Counted from the first letter of the stretch, positions 6,579-14,423 are shown. The stretch is 23,553 nucleotides of DNA from Campylobacterales bacterium (GCA_027023175.1 JALVWW010000324.1:1-23553), one strand, 5' to 3'. Program-made: numbers and translations. The notes: generated from the letters alone by a model not told the origin.

Positions 6579-7502
6579 TTACTCATCATATAGCCCACTA
6601 CTGAGATATCTCTCTCCTGTGTCACAAAGTATCGTAACTATAACCTTGCCTCTGTTTTCTTCTCTTTTTGCAACCAAGGATGCCGCATATATATTTGCCC
6701 CGGAAGAAATTCCTACGAGTAACCCCTCTTTCTTTGCTATTTCTTTGGCAGCTTGTATCGCCTTTTCATCTGCAACTTCTATAACTTCATTATATATATG
6801 CGTATTTAATGTCTTGGGTATAAAACCCGCACCAATGCCTTGAATCTTATGAGGCCCCGGTCTTCCTCCGCTTAGCACAGGTGATGAAACAGGCTCAATC
6901 GCTATAACTTTTATATTTTCATTGTATCCTTTTAAAACTTCACCGCACCCTGTCAAAGTTCCTCCGGTACCGACTGCCGCAACAAATATATCTACTTTGC
7001 CTGCAGTATCCTGCCATATCTCCTGGGCTGTTGTTTTTCTATGAATGTCAGGATTTGCATCATTTTCAAACTGACTCGGAATAAAACTCTTTTTTATATT
7101 TTGTGAAAGCTCTAACGCTTTGTCTATGGCACCTTTCATACCAAGCTCAGATTTGGTCAGCACCAACTCTGCTCCAAGACCTTTTAAAAGCTTTCTTCTT
7201 TCCAAACTCATAGAGCTTGGCATGGTAAGTATAAGTTTGATACCGAGACTGGCACATACTGAAGCCAAGGCAATACCTGTATTGCCGCTGGTAGCTTCTA
7301 TGACGACAGTGTCTTTGTCAATTTTTCCTTTTTTAAGCGCAGCTTTTATCATATTGGCACCTATTCTGTCTTTGACTGAGTGCGTAGGATTTAAAAACTC
7401 ACACTTTCCCAAAACTGTTGCACCTGTTTCATTGCTTATATTTTGCAATAAAACAAGTGGTGTATTTCCTATGAGTTCAGTTACATTTTCAGCATATTTC
7501 AC
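6579..7502 (-). CDS. cysK: Cysteine synthase (O-acetylserine sulfhydrylase)
   Basis: A 307-residue PLP enzyme that joins O-acetylserine and sulfide to give cysteine and acetate. Lys44 in HSVKDRIG is the PLP lysine; TSGNTG (71-76) is the substrate loop; VGTGGTLTG binds the PLP phosphate. Length suits the CysK/CysM group. Start is GTG at 7502, with AAAGGAAG placed 4-5 nt before it. It is the last gene of metY-rrf2-cysK, 22 nt after the regulator gene. In Bacillus CysK also acts as a corepressor partner of the Rrf2 regulator CymR, which makes the adjacent regulator notable. No strong terminator separates it from hsp20, which is on the same strand. Confidence 0.95.
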   Translation of the reverse strand: MKYAENVTELIGNTPLVLLQNISNETGATVLGKCEFLNPTHSVKDRIGANMIKAALKKGKIDKDTVVIEATSGNTGIALASVCASLGIKLILTMPSSMSLERRKLLKGLGAELVLTKSELGMKGAIDKALELSQNIKKSFIPSQFENDANPDIHRKTTAQEIWQDTAGKVDIFVAAVGTGGTLTGCGEVLKGYNENIKVIAIEPVSSPVLSGGRPGPHKIQGIGAGFIPKTLNTHIYNEVIEVADEKAIQAAKEIAKKEGLLVGISSGANIYAASLVAKREENRGKVIVTILCDTGERYLSSGLYDE

Positions 7503-7524
7503 AGTACTTCCTTTAAAGATTGCT

Positions 7525-7938
7525 TCAAATTATATAATGTAAATTTTCATTATATTTTTTTTGATATTTTTCCAAGCCACCTAGTGTACACTCTAACAGC
7601 ATCTCCATCTTCTCTTGCAGCTCTTCGAAAAAAAGATTGACCACAGGATTCCTTACAACCGTATCAACGGTTTTAACATCACCTTCAAGAACTTCAACTA
7701 TATCTTTAAGTACAATATCATCTTTGGACTTTGCCAAAAGATAACCGCCTCTACTGCCTCTGATGCTTTTTACAAAACCTGCTTTTTTTAATTTTGCAAG
7801 TATCTGCTCAAGATAATTTTGAGGAATTGCCTGCTCTTTCGCAATATCTTTTATCTGCAAAGGCTTGTCATCTTTTACTTTTGAGAGCATTTGCATAGCC
7901 GCCAACCCGTAAACACCTTTTGATGAGATAAGTGCCAT
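7525..7938 (-). CDS. Rrf2-family regulator, CymR-like, without Fe-S cysteines
   Basis: A 137-residue Rrf2 winged-helix repressor: recognition region IPQNYLEQILAKLKKAG (38-54), wing SIRGSRGGYLLA (58-69), dimerisation helix after about residue 100. Unlike IscR or NsrR it lacks the three-cysteine cluster near residues 90-105; its only cysteine is Cys117. It thus resembles CymR, the cysteine-metabolism repressor, in size, in KSIRG/RGGYLL and in the final aromatic/Ile tail. The ATG overlaps the metY stop by one base (TAATG), so it is translationally coupled, and cysK follows. Inference: it autoregulates this sulfur operon in response to cysteine or O-acetylserine status, perhaps through CysK. Confidence 0.88.
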   Translation of the reverse strand: MALISSKGVYGLAAMQMLSKVKDDKPLQIKDIAKEQAIPQNYLEQILAKLKKAGFVKSIRGSRGGYLLAKSKDDIVLKDIVEVLEGDVKTVDTVVRNPVVNLFFEELQEKMEMLLECTLGGLEKYQKKYNENLHYII

Positions 7939-9203
7939 TAACTTAAAGCCTGTTTTAAATCTTCTATCAAATCTTTTGGATCTTCAAGACCGATACTGAG
8001 TCTTATAAGCTCCGGTGATATGCCGGCACTTTTCAATTCATCATTAGAGAGTTGCTGGTGAGTTGTACTTGCCGGATGAGTTATGATGGATTTGCTATCT
8101 CCTATATTGACAACTATAGAAAATATCTTAGTGCTATTTAAAACTTTTTTTGCCGTCTCATAATCTTCTACTTTAAAACTCATAAGTCCGCTACAAAGTC
8201 CGTCTTTGAAATATTTTTGAGCTTTTTTACAACCTTCATCATTTTCAAGCCCGGGATAAGAGACTTTTTTTACTTTCGGGTGAGAATTTAAAAATTTTGC
8301 CACTTCAAGAGCATTTTTAGAGTGTCGTTTCATCCTGATACTTAGTGTCTCAAGTCCCTGCAATAAAAGCCAAGAGTTGAAAGGACTCGGAGCAGTTCCT
8401 ATATCTCTTACAAGAGCAAGTCTGACTCTGAGTGTAAAAGGCGGCAGTCCGGTTGTTGAATAAACAAGTCCGTGGTAGCTCTCGTCAGGCTCATTGAAAT
8501 GATAATATCTCGGATTGCCCGATATTAGTTCATTCAAACCCTCTCTTTCTACTATAATGCCCCCAAGAGCCGTTCCTTGACCGGTTGTATATTTGCTGGT
8601 ACTGTGTACCACCACATCGACTCCCCATTTTATTGGATTGAAAAGTGCAGCGCTTGCTACAGTATTGTCGCAAATGGTTAAAACATTGTGTTTTTTGGCA
8701 ATCTCTACAATCTTTTCAATATCTGGAATACTTATTTGAGGATTTGAAAGAGATTCAAAAAGTATCAATTTTGTTTTTTCGTCAATCATCCCTTCCAAAT
8801 CTTTTGCATCATCACTGCTGAATATCTTAGCCTTTATACCAAATCTTTTAAGAGTATGAGTACAAAGCGTTACAGTACCGCCATAGAGTTTGTCAGAAAT
8901 AATGATATTGTCTCCTGCTTCGGCTACATTGATGATACTGTCAAATATGGCTGACATTCCGCTTGAAGTTGCTACTGCGGCCACTCCGCCTTCCATAGCG
9001 GCAAATCTCTGCTCAAAAATATCTGTAGTAGGGTTGTTGAGTCTTGTATAAATAGGACCAAAATCTCTCAAGGCAAACAGGTCTGCAGCATGTTCACCAC
9101 TTTTAAAAGCATAAGCCGTCGTCTGATATATCGGCACACTCATAGTGCCAAAACCCTGAGTTTTATCATATCCTGCATGTAAAGCAATGGTATCTTTTTG
9201 CAT
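7938..9203 (-). CDS. metY: O-acetylhomoserine sulfhydrylase
   Basis: A 421-residue Cys/Met-metabolism PLP enzyme that makes homocysteine directly from O-acetylhomoserine and sulfide. Visible features: YTRLNNPT (52-59), TSSGMSA (79-85) for PLP phosphate, Asp179 in ICDN, and the PLP lysine Lys204 in HSTSKYTTGQG. The insertion-containing length (about 420 against 380-400 for cystathionine synthases) and the GYDKTQGFGTMSVPIYQTTAY opening fit MetY rather than MetB/MetC, although substrate choice cannot be proved by reading. It is the first gene of the operon, with a clear promoter 31 bp upstream and a ribosome site AAAGGA. Together with CysK it gives direct sulfide capture into both cysteine and homocysteine. 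Confidence 0.93.
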   Translation of the reverse strand: MQKDTIALHAGYDKTQGFGTMSVPIYQTTAYAFKSGEHAADLFALRDFGPIYTRLNNPTTDIFEQRFAAMEGGVAAVATSSGMSAIFDSIINVAEAGDNIIISDKLYGGTVTLCTHTLKRFGIKAKIFSSDDAKDLEGMIDEKTKLILFESLSNPQISIPDIEKIVEIAKKHNVLTICDNTVASAALFNPIKWGVDVVVHSTSKYTTGQGTALGGIIVEREGLNELISGNPRYYHFNEPDESYHGLVYSTTGLPPFTLRVRLALVRDIGTAPSPFNSWLLLQGLETLSIRMKRHSKNALEVAKFLNSHPKVKKVSYPGLENDEGCKKAQKYFKDGLCSGLMSFKVEDYETAKKVLNSTKIFSIVVNIGDSKSIITHPASTTHQQLSNDELKSAGISPELIRLSIGLEDPKDLIEDLKQALS

Positions 9204-9233
9204 TTTTTTCCTTTATTACAATTATTTTATACA

Positions 9234-9262
9234 ATCATAACAAAGAAAAAGATTAATGTCAA
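9234..9262 (-). promoter_or_regulatory. Sigma-70 promoter of metY-rrf2-cysK
   Basis: TTGACA (9262-9257) and TATGAT (9239-9234) on the minus strand, separated by 17 nt. Transcription would begin near 9227, leaving a leader of about 24 nt and no room for a riboswitch. Confidence 0.7.
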
Positions 9263-9266
9263 ATTA

Positions 9267-9282
9267 TTTAATCAAGATTAAA
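9267..9282. promoter_or_regulatory. Palindrome next to metY -35, candidate operator
   Basis: TTTAATC-AA-GATTAAA is a perfect 16-bp palindrome lying 4 bp upstream of the metY -35; with a one-base slip it extends into ATTAT/ATAAT on both sides. Position and symmetry suit a dimeric regulator such as the operon's own Rrf2 protein. The region is AT-rich, so chance is possible. Confidence 0.4.
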
Positions 9283-9470
9283 ATAATATATTTTAAAATA
9301 ATCAAATATTATATAATTAAAATTGGAAAAATTATATATATTATTTTTTTGAGAAGAAGGTTGGCATTAAATCTATTAGAATGGAATATTTTTATACTTG
9401 ATCTGTTAGTGGACGGTATTGGTGATATTATTTTAGAGGTACCCTTGATACAAAATATACAAATAACTAA
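9283..9470. other. AT-rich intergenic stretch, no gene seen
   Basis: Between the metY promoter region and the rhodanese terminator. The plus strand carries an open frame (from 9256 into the rhodanese gene), but its product is dominated by Ile, Lys and Tyr, as expected of AT-rich DNA. I recognise no family, RNA or repeat here. Confidence 0.5.
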
Positions 9471-9472
9471 GC

Positions 9473-9499
9473 ATACAAAGGGGATCAACCCCTTTGTAT
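9473..9499 (-). terminator. Terminator hairpin of the rhodanese gene
   Basis: ATACAAAGGGG pairs perfectly with CCCCTTTGTAT (11 bp, 5-nt loop). It overlaps the last base of the rhodanese stop codon on the minus strand. No long T-run follows. Confidence 0.7.
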
Positions 9500-9909
9500 C
9501 ACTTCATATTGTACTTGATAGTTTTTCTTCCTTTTTGTATCCATCCATACTCTATACCGCCTTTGAGCTCATATACATTTTCAACTCCGAGTCTATCAAA
9601 CAGCTTGCCTGCTACTTTGCTTCTATTTGCATGGGCACAATATAGAATAAAAGGCTGTTTTGAATTTTTTACATATTTTGTAAATTTTTTCATAAAGCTT
9701 ACAAAATCTACACTGCCGTCAGCTTTGAAAAACTCTATTGTTTTAGCACCCTTGATAATTCCTCTGTTTTTCCACTCCTGCGGAGTTCTTATATCTATCA
9801 CTACAATGCCTTGCTTTTGCATCTTAAGCAACTTACTATCATCAATAGAAGTAAATTTAGCAAAAGCAAACGATATAGCAATCAATATCAAAAAGAGAAT
9901 TTTTTTCAT
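9499..9909 (-). CDS. Exported single-domain rhodanese
   Basis: A 136-residue sulfurtransferase-like protein. Signal peptide MKKILFLILIAISFAFA then a single rhodanese domain: VVIDIRTPQEW (CH2A-type), and active loop Cys92-x4-Arg97 (YCAHANRS; numbered from the upstream ATG), closing with ELKGGIEYGW. The active-site cysteine is present, so it can carry persulfide sulfur. It should work in the periplasm. Two ATGs are adjacent (9912 and 9909); 9909 is chosen because AGGAAA sits at a better distance, but either is possible. It is monocistronic between an AT-rich spacer and a terminator. The neighbouring metY-cysK operon makes a sulfur role plausible, though partner and substrate are unknown. Confidence 0.85.
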   Translation of the reverse strand: MKKILFLILIAISFAFAKFTSIDDSKLLKMQKQGIVVIDIRTPQEWKNRGIIKGAKTIEFFKADGSVDFVSFMKKFTKYVKNSKQPFILYCAHANRSKVAGKLFDRLGVENVYELKGGIEYGWIQKGRKTIKYNMK

Positions 9910-9992
9910 CATATTTCCTTTACAATAAAATAAAGATATATTATTTTATCTTATTTTATATAATATTTTTCTATTAATTTTTACTAATGTAA

Positions 9993-10010
9993 AATTTAAA
10001 GTTTTAAATT
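9993..10010. other. Palindrome downstream of murE
   Basis: AATTTAAA-GT-TTTAAATT, a perfect 8-bp inverted repeat 22 bp after the murE stop, in a 120-nt AT-rich gap. It may be a weak end-of-transcript hairpin or part of the rhodanese promoter region; composition alone could explain it. Confidence 0.25.
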
Positions 10011-10031
10011 GAGATTTAATTAGTGTAGTAT

Positions 10032-11309
10032 TTAGTTAATTATCGAGTTTACAACTTCAACATCACTAAAAGGTATCTTTTTACCTTTGATATCCTGATA
10101 CTCTTCATCACCTTTTCCAAGAATGAGCAGTATCTCATTTTGTTCCAACTCTTTTATAGCTCTTTTTATGGCTTGTTTTCTATCAGGAATGATTAGAGTG
10201 TTTGGATTGTCAATGCCTTGAACTATATCCTTGATGATATCCAGAGGCTCTTCATGTCTTGGGTTATCGCTTGTAATATATAGCTTTTTTGCGTATTTTG
10301 AAGCAGCTTTTCCCATTAGAGGTCTCTTACTATTGTCTCTATCGCCTCCTGCTCCAAAAACTACTGATATATCTCTATCTTTTACAGCTTCAAAAACTTT
10401 TTGCATACCATCTGGAGTATGGGCAAAATCAACCACTATAAGCGGATTTTCACTGACTACCTGCATTCTCCCGCTGACTCCTGCAAAATTATCTACAACT
10501 TCTACTATTTCCTCAAGAGAATTATCTGTAACAATATCAACTGAAGCTATGGCTGCAGTTATATTATAAAGGTTAAAAAGTCCTACCAGAGGAGAAGAAA
10601 ACTCTACAAATTTGTCAAAATGCTTCAAAACTGCCTGTAAACCGTTTTGCATAGAGTATGCTTCTATTTTATATGTTGCAGGATACTCCAAAGAATAACT
10701 TTTTGCATTTTTTATATTGAAGTCTATCTTACCGCCATCTTTATTGATAAGTTTACTACTTTCATCGCTGAAAAATGAGGATTTTACTCTTTTATACTCT
10801 TGCATGGTTTTATGATAGTCAAGATGGTCTTGGGATATGTTTGTAAAAACTTTTAGTGCAAACTCGATTCCTTCTATCCTTTTTTGCTCTATTGCATGAG
10901 AGCTGACTTCCATGATGAAGTAATCACACCCTCTTTTCTTTGCCTCTTTTAAGTGAAGGATTGTTTGAAGTATAGAAGGAGTGGTCAAACTTTTGTCTTC
11001 TACTTTTTCTTCATTGATAAAAAATCCCCTGGTCCCTTGCATGGCAACTTTGTATCCCAAATCCAAAAGTATAGAGTATATCGCACCAGCAGTTGTGGTC
11101 TTTCCGTTTGTACCGGTAATTCCCACTACTTTCAATGAAGTAAGATCAAATTTATCTATCAACTCTTTAGGAGTTATTGTACCTTTGATATTTTGTGTAT
11201 TTAAATTATTTAGATATTTTTCATTTTGTGCAGTTTTGAGAAAAAATGTATCACTGTTGCATTTTGCAGTATTATCGGTGATAAAAATGTTATCAAATAA
11301 TTTTTTCAA
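10032..11309 (-). CDS. murE: UDP-MurNAc-tripeptide synthetase (meso-DAP adding)
   Basis: A 425-residue Mur ligase that adds meso-diaminopimelate to UDP-MurNAc-L-Ala-D-Glu in peptidoglycan synthesis. GITGTNGKTTT (64-73) is the ATP loop with Lys70; SQDHLDYHKTM and the FNLYNITAAIA block follow; DNPRHEEP (348-355) holds the DNPR motif that marks meso-DAP rather than lysine specificity. It is shorter than E. coli MurE (495), as in other Campylobacterota. The start is TTG at 11309: an in-frame TAA lies immediately before it and no ATG fits the conserved N-terminus. There is no clear ribosome site, and only 3 nt separate it from the upstream stop, so it probably depends on coupling to the TPR gene. 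Confidence 0.93.
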   Translation of the reverse strand: MKKLFDNIFITDNTAKCNSDTFFLKTAQNEKYLNNLNTQNIKGTITPKELIDKFDLTSLKVVGITGTNGKTTTAGAIYSILLDLGYKVAMQGTRGFFINEEKVEDKSLTTPSILQTILHLKEAKKRGCDYFIMEVSSHAIEQKRIEGIEFALKVFTNISQDHLDYHKTMQEYKRVKSSFFSDESSKLINKDGGKIDFNIKNAKSYSLEYPATYKIEAYSMQNGLQAVLKHFDKFVEFSSPLVGLFNLYNITAAIASVDIVTDNSLEEIVEVVDNFAGVSGRMQVVSENPLIVVDFAHTPDGMQKVFEAVKDRDISVVFGAGGDRDNSKRPLMGKAASKYAKKLYITSDNPRHEEPLDIIKDIVQGIDNPNTLIIPDRKQAIKRAIKELEQNEILLILGKGDEEYQDIKGKKIPFSDVEVVNSIIN

Positions 11310-11312
11310 TTA

Positions 11313-11900
11313 TTAAGACTTTTTCTCTTTTATTTTGTGAAATATATCTTGAAGTTTTGTATCTTTTGGGAATAGAGTTATAGCAGCTTCACCATATGAA
11401 AAAGCAGTATCAACATAGTCGTTGTCTATAAGTCTATCCAAAAAATCAATAAAATCATCTTTTGAATTGATAAGAACCTTGGTACTGAACATGATATCTT
11501 CATACGCTCTTTTAAAACTTCCTCTGTCTTGAACAAGCTGAATAAAGTCATCATAGTTTATACTGTTGTCATCTTGGTACTCATTTGCCAAATAACCGTT
11601 ATCCAAAAGCCTGTTTAACAAATCAACATCAAAATCCATACTCTCAATGAGACTCTCTATTATATCCTCGGCATTCTCTTCTTCAATCTCTTTTGTAATT
11701 TGATAATATTCATATATAGCTTGTGCTTTTTCCTCGTTTTCACTCGCCATATCAGTAAGCACGGCACAAATTTGTAACTCTTTGTCTTCGGGAGATTCTA
11801 TAAGAGCCAAAGAAAAATTGTGCAAAGCTTTATCATATTCACCTTTGTAAAAATAATCTTCAGCTTTTGCTTTTAATTTTTCTTTTGTAAGTTTTGCCAT
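11313..11900 (-). CDS. Small TPR-like protein between Nfu and murE
   Basis: A 195-residue soluble protein starting at ATG 11900 (MAKLTKEKLK); a TTG at 11912 would add four residues but lies too close to the ribosome site. One clear tetratricopeptide unit is seen near the N-terminus (DYFYKGEYDKALHNFSLALIESPED) and a second degenerate one at the C-terminus (DYVDTAFSYGEAAITLFPKD), separated by an acidic helical stretch. No signal peptide or membrane segment. I recall the order Nfu - hypothetical - murE from Helicobacter, so it is a conserved lineage gene rather than a stray ORF. Function is unknown; as a TPR protein it probably binds another protein. Confidence 0.8.
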   Translation of the reverse strand: MAKLTKEKLKAKAEDYFYKGEYDKALHNFSLALIESPEDKELQICAVLTDMASENEEKAQAIYEYYQITKEIEEENAEDIIESLIESMDFDVDLLNRLLDNGYLANEYQDDNSINYDDFIQLVQDRGSFKRAYEDIMFSTKVLINSKDDFIDFLDRLIDNDYVDTAFSYGEAAITLFPKDTKLQDIFHKIKEKKS

Positions 11901-11908
11901 TGCTTTTA

Positions 11909-12193
11909 TCAACCTTTTGCTATCTCTTCTATCATATCCTCCATACCCGGAGCGATATTTATCACTTCAATTTCAGGATGTATATCCATCCTGAGCTGCC
12001 TTTCAATACCGTATTTAAGAGTCTGAGAACTTGCACTGCACCCATGACAGGCGCCTAGAAGCTGGACAAATACTTTTCCGTTTTTTACATCCAAAAGCTT
12101 CATTCCGCCACCATCAAGTGCAAGCATAGGAGCAACTTTCTCCAAAGATTTTTCAACAACCGGTTTTAATTCTTCATCACTGAAAGGTATCAT
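11909..12193 (-). CDS. nfu: NifU-like C-terminal domain Fe-S scaffold (Nfu type)
   Basis: A 94-residue protein consisting only of the NifU C-terminal domain. LALDGGGMKLLDV and GACHGCSASSQTLK contain the Cys49-x2-Cys52 pair that holds a transient Fe-S cluster in Nfu proteins, delivered to apo-proteins in the cytoplasm. No A-type domain is attached, unlike E. coli NfuA. Start ATG at 12193 follows AAGGAAAATATA. It is the first gene of a three-gene string with the TPR protein and murE. Confidence 0.92.
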   Translation of the reverse strand: MIPFSDEELKPVVEKSLEKVAPMLALDGGGMKLLDVKNGKVFVQLLGACHGCSASSQTLKYGIERQLRMDIHPEIEVINIAPGMEDMIEEIAKG

Positions 12194-12270
12194 TATATTT
12201 TCCTTTTGTTATAAGTAGCAATGGTATTTAACTATATATTGGTTTAAAAGTTGATTAATTTTGAAAGTTA

Positions 12271-12290
12271 GAGGGGTGAAATCACCCCTC
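12271..12290 (-). terminator. Terminator hairpin closing the ribosomal operon
   Basis: GAGGGGTGA and TCACCCCTC form a perfect 9-bp stem with a 2-nt (or 8 bp with 4-nt) loop, 13 nt after the rplQ stop. The GC-rich stem marks the end of the long S10-spc-alpha cluster, although the minus-strand T-run is poor. Confidence 0.75.
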
Positions 12291-12303
12291 TTGTTTTGAA
12301 GTG

Positions 12304-12654
12304 TTATACTAATTCTATAAAAGCCATAGAAGCTGCATCGCCTCTTCTAAGTCTTGTTTTTATAATTCTTGTATAGCCGCCGTTTCTCTCTAAATATTTT
12401 GGTGCTATCTCATTTACAAGTTTTTTTGTAGCTTCTTTATCCTGCAAAGATGCAAAAACTGCTCTATGCGCATTTGAATCACCTTTTTTTGCAGCAGTTA
12501 AAAGCTTTTCAAAATATCTTCTAAGCTCCTTTGCTTTTTCCAAAGTAGTCTCTATTTTACCGCTGTTTATGAGTGCAATGCTAAGATTTTTAAGTAATGC
12601 AGCTCTGTGCGTGCTAGTTCTGCCTAGCTTTCTATATCCATGCTTATGTCTCAT
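12304..12654 (-). CDS. rplQ: 50S ribosomal protein L17
   Basis: 116 residues beginning MRHKHGYRKLGRTSTHRAALLKNL, the L17 signature, and ending in the family's GDAASMAFIELV. L17 lies on the large subunit near the peptide exit tunnel. The length matches the short bacterial form. It is the last gene of the alpha segment, 3 nt after the rpoA stop and just before the terminator hairpin. Confidence 0.98.
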   Translation of the reverse strand: MRHKHGYRKLGRTSTHRAALLKNLSIALINSGKIETTLEKAKELRRYFEKLLTAAKKGDSNAHRAVFASLQDKEATKKLVNEIAPKYLERNGGYTRIIKTRLRRGDAASMAFIELV

Positions 12655-12657
12655 TTT

Positions 12658-13671
12658 CTATTCCTCTTCTTTTGATTTTAACTCTTCAATTTTCTTGCTC
12701 AGCAAGTTCAAAGTATCCTCGCTTAGTTCCATACCGACAGGAAAATCTATCTCTTTCATTTTTTCTATAATTTCCTCAAGAGACTTTTTGCCTAAATTTT
12801 TTATAGCTTTAAGTTCACCCTCACTCATTATAGCAAGCTCACCAATGTACTTCAAACCGGCTCTTTCCAAGCAGTTTGAACTTCTGACACTAAGCTTCAA
12901 GGTATCAATACTTTGAAGAAGTTTTGATATTTCAGAACTGTTTTCCTGAGTATTTGCTCCTGTTTGGAAGTCACTATCCATAATTTTATTGAATACACTC
13001 AACTGCTCATTCATAGCCATTATAGAGTTTTTAAACGCATCAACAGGGTCTATTTGACCATCAGTTTCTATGGTAAAAACGATTTTTTCATAGTTGGGAT
13101 TGTCTTCAACCAAAACTTTTTCTATATCATATACAGCTTTTCTAACAGGTGTAAAGAATGCATCAAGTGCTATATAGCCAGGGTCTAATTCATCTCTGAC
13201 ATCTTCACTCGCAACATATCCGATACCTTTTTCAATAATAACAGAAAAATTCAATTCAGCATCTTCATTTAGTGTTGCAAGGTAGCTATCAGGATTGACA
13301 ACACTTACATCACTATTTTGCAAATCACTGCCTTTTAGCTCTTTGGGGCCTGTAAAAGTATAGTTTATTACAACTCTGTTTGTATTTTCATCATTTATTT
13401 TAAATCTAATATTCTTAAGATTTATTATAAAGAATGCTACATCTTCAAGCATTCCTCTTATGCTGTCAAATTCGTGGGTTACTCCCTCGATTTTCAATCC
13501 TATAGGAGCATATCCTACACTGCTTGAAAACAAAAGTCTTCTTAGAGGATGAGCCAAAGTGATGGCAAATCCGTTTTCGAACGGATAAGCCTGTACTTCA
13601 GCTACATTTTCATCTAATTTTTTGACTTCCAATTCTGTTGGCATATATGGTGTTACTTTTATTTTATTCAT
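12658..13671 (-). CDS. rpoA: RNA polymerase alpha subunit
   Basis: 337 residues. The N-terminal assembly domain (1-about 235) contains NGFAITLAHPLRRLLFSSSVGYAPIGLKI, which drives alpha dimerisation and beta/beta-prime binding. The C-terminal domain, after an acidic/Ser linker, has LSVRSSNCLERAGLKYIGEL with the Arg equivalent to E. coli Arg265 that binds UP elements, and NLGKKSLEEI. Complete, with no anomalies. It lies 14 nt after rpsD and is followed by rplQ, the normal alpha-operon order. Confidence 0.98.
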   Translation of the reverse strand: MNKIKVTPYMPTELEVKKLDENVAEVQAYPFENGFAITLAHPLRRLLFSSSVGYAPIGLKIEGVTHEFDSIRGMLEDVAFFIINLKNIRFKINDENTNRVVINYTFTGPKELKGSDLQNSDVSVVNPDSYLATLNEDAELNFSVIIEKGIGYVASEDVRDELDPGYIALDAFFTPVRKAVYDIEKVLVEDNPNYEKIVFTIETDGQIDPVDAFKNSIMAMNEQLSVFNKIMDSDFQTGANTQENSSEISKLLQSIDTLKLSVRSSNCLERAGLKYIGELAIMSEGELKAIKNLGKKSLEEIIEKMKEIDFPVGMELSEDTLNLLSKKIEELKSKEEE

Positions 13672-13685
13672 ATCAAGCCTCTTTA

Positions 13686-14312
13686 TTATTTAGAGTACAA
13701 TTCGACTATATATCTCTCTTCTACAGGGATAACAACCTCTTCTCTTTCAGGAATTCTGGTAAATATACCAAAAATCTTCTCTTTATCTACATCAACCCAT
13801 GGAACTATTCCGGTTTGCGCTGTAAGCTCTATCGCTCTTACAATTTGCGGATTGTTTCTTGATTTTTCTCTTACTTCCACTTTTTGACCCGGTTTTACTC
13901 TGTATGAAGGGATATCGACTTTTTTGCCATCGACCAAAATGTGGCCGTGAGTTACAAGTTGTCTTGCAAATCTTCTTGTAGTTGCAAATCCCATTCTGTA
14001 AACTACATTGTCAAGTCTTCTCTCAAGAAGTTGTATAAGATTTTCACCGGTATTACCTTGTGCTCTGTTGGCATCACTGAAAAGTCTTCTAAACTGCTTT
14101 TCACTTACACCGTACATAAATTTTGCTTTTTGCTTTTCTCTTAGTTGTAAGCCGTATTCGCTCACCTTTGATCTTCTTTGTCCATGCTGACCCGGAGCAT
14201 AAGGTCTTTTATCAATTGCACTCTTGCCTGCAAGTCTTCTCTCGCCTTTTAGTGCCAGACTAGCTCCTAGTCTTCTTTCTAATTTTTCAACTGGTCCTCT
14301 ATATCTTGCCAT
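13686..14312 (-). CDS. rpsD: 30S ribosomal protein S4
   Basis: 208 residues. MARYRGPVEKLERRLGASLALKGERRL opens the protein; the S4 RNA-binding fold is at RLDNVVYRMGFATTRRFARQLVTHGHILVDGKKV. The N-terminus has no zinc-binding cysteines, so it is the zinc-free form. S4 nucleates 16S assembly and in many bacteria represses its own operon. It is separated from rpsK by 171 nt of heptamer repeats, unlike the tight packing of most of the cluster. Confidence 0.98.
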   Translation of the reverse strand: MARYRGPVEKLERRLGASLALKGERRLAGKSAIDKRPYAPGQHGQRRSKVSEYGLQLREKQKAKFMYGVSEKQFRRLFSDANRAQGNTGENLIQLLERRLDNVVYRMGFATTRRFARQLVTHGHILVDGKKVDIPSYRVKPGQKVEVREKSRNNPQIVRAIELTAQTGIVPWVDVDKEKIFGIFTRIPEREEVVIPVEERYIVELYSK

Positions 14313-14343
14313 TATTTATCTCCTAAATAGCCTTTTAAAAAAC

Positions 14344-14371
14344 AGCTCACAGCTTAAAGCTACGAGCTTGA
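14344..14371 (+). repeat. AGCTNNN heptamer repeat in the rpsK-rpsD spacer
   Basis: Four units, AGCTCAC, AGCTTAA, AGCTACG, AGCTTGA, with a fifth partial AGCAGGG; then a GG-phased heptamer pattern (GGTGAAA, GGGCAAA, GGTATTG) up to about 14398. Confidence 0.75.
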
Positions 14372-14390
14372 AGCAGGGGTGAAAGGGCAA

Positions 14391-14423
14391 AGGTATTGAA
14401 ATTTCATTATTTGTATAATACCT
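14391..14423 (-). other. Stem between the two repeat tracts before rpsD
   Basis: AGGTATT (14391-14397) pairs with AATACCT (14417-14423) across a 19-nt loop that contains the palindrome GAAATTTC. The minus strand also shows TATTAT here, which could act as a -10 for rpsD-rpoA-rplQ. Weak call. Confidence 0.3.

Noticed and set aside
9256..9645. Plus-strand 129-codon frame opposite the rhodanese
   Set aside because: Its first half is Ile/Lys/Tyr-rich product of AT-rich DNA and its second half is antisense to the rhodanese gene; no ribosome site or family match.
11901..11912. TTG start of the TPR protein at 11912
   Set aside because: It would sit directly on the AAAGG ribosome site; ATG at 11900 is better placed.
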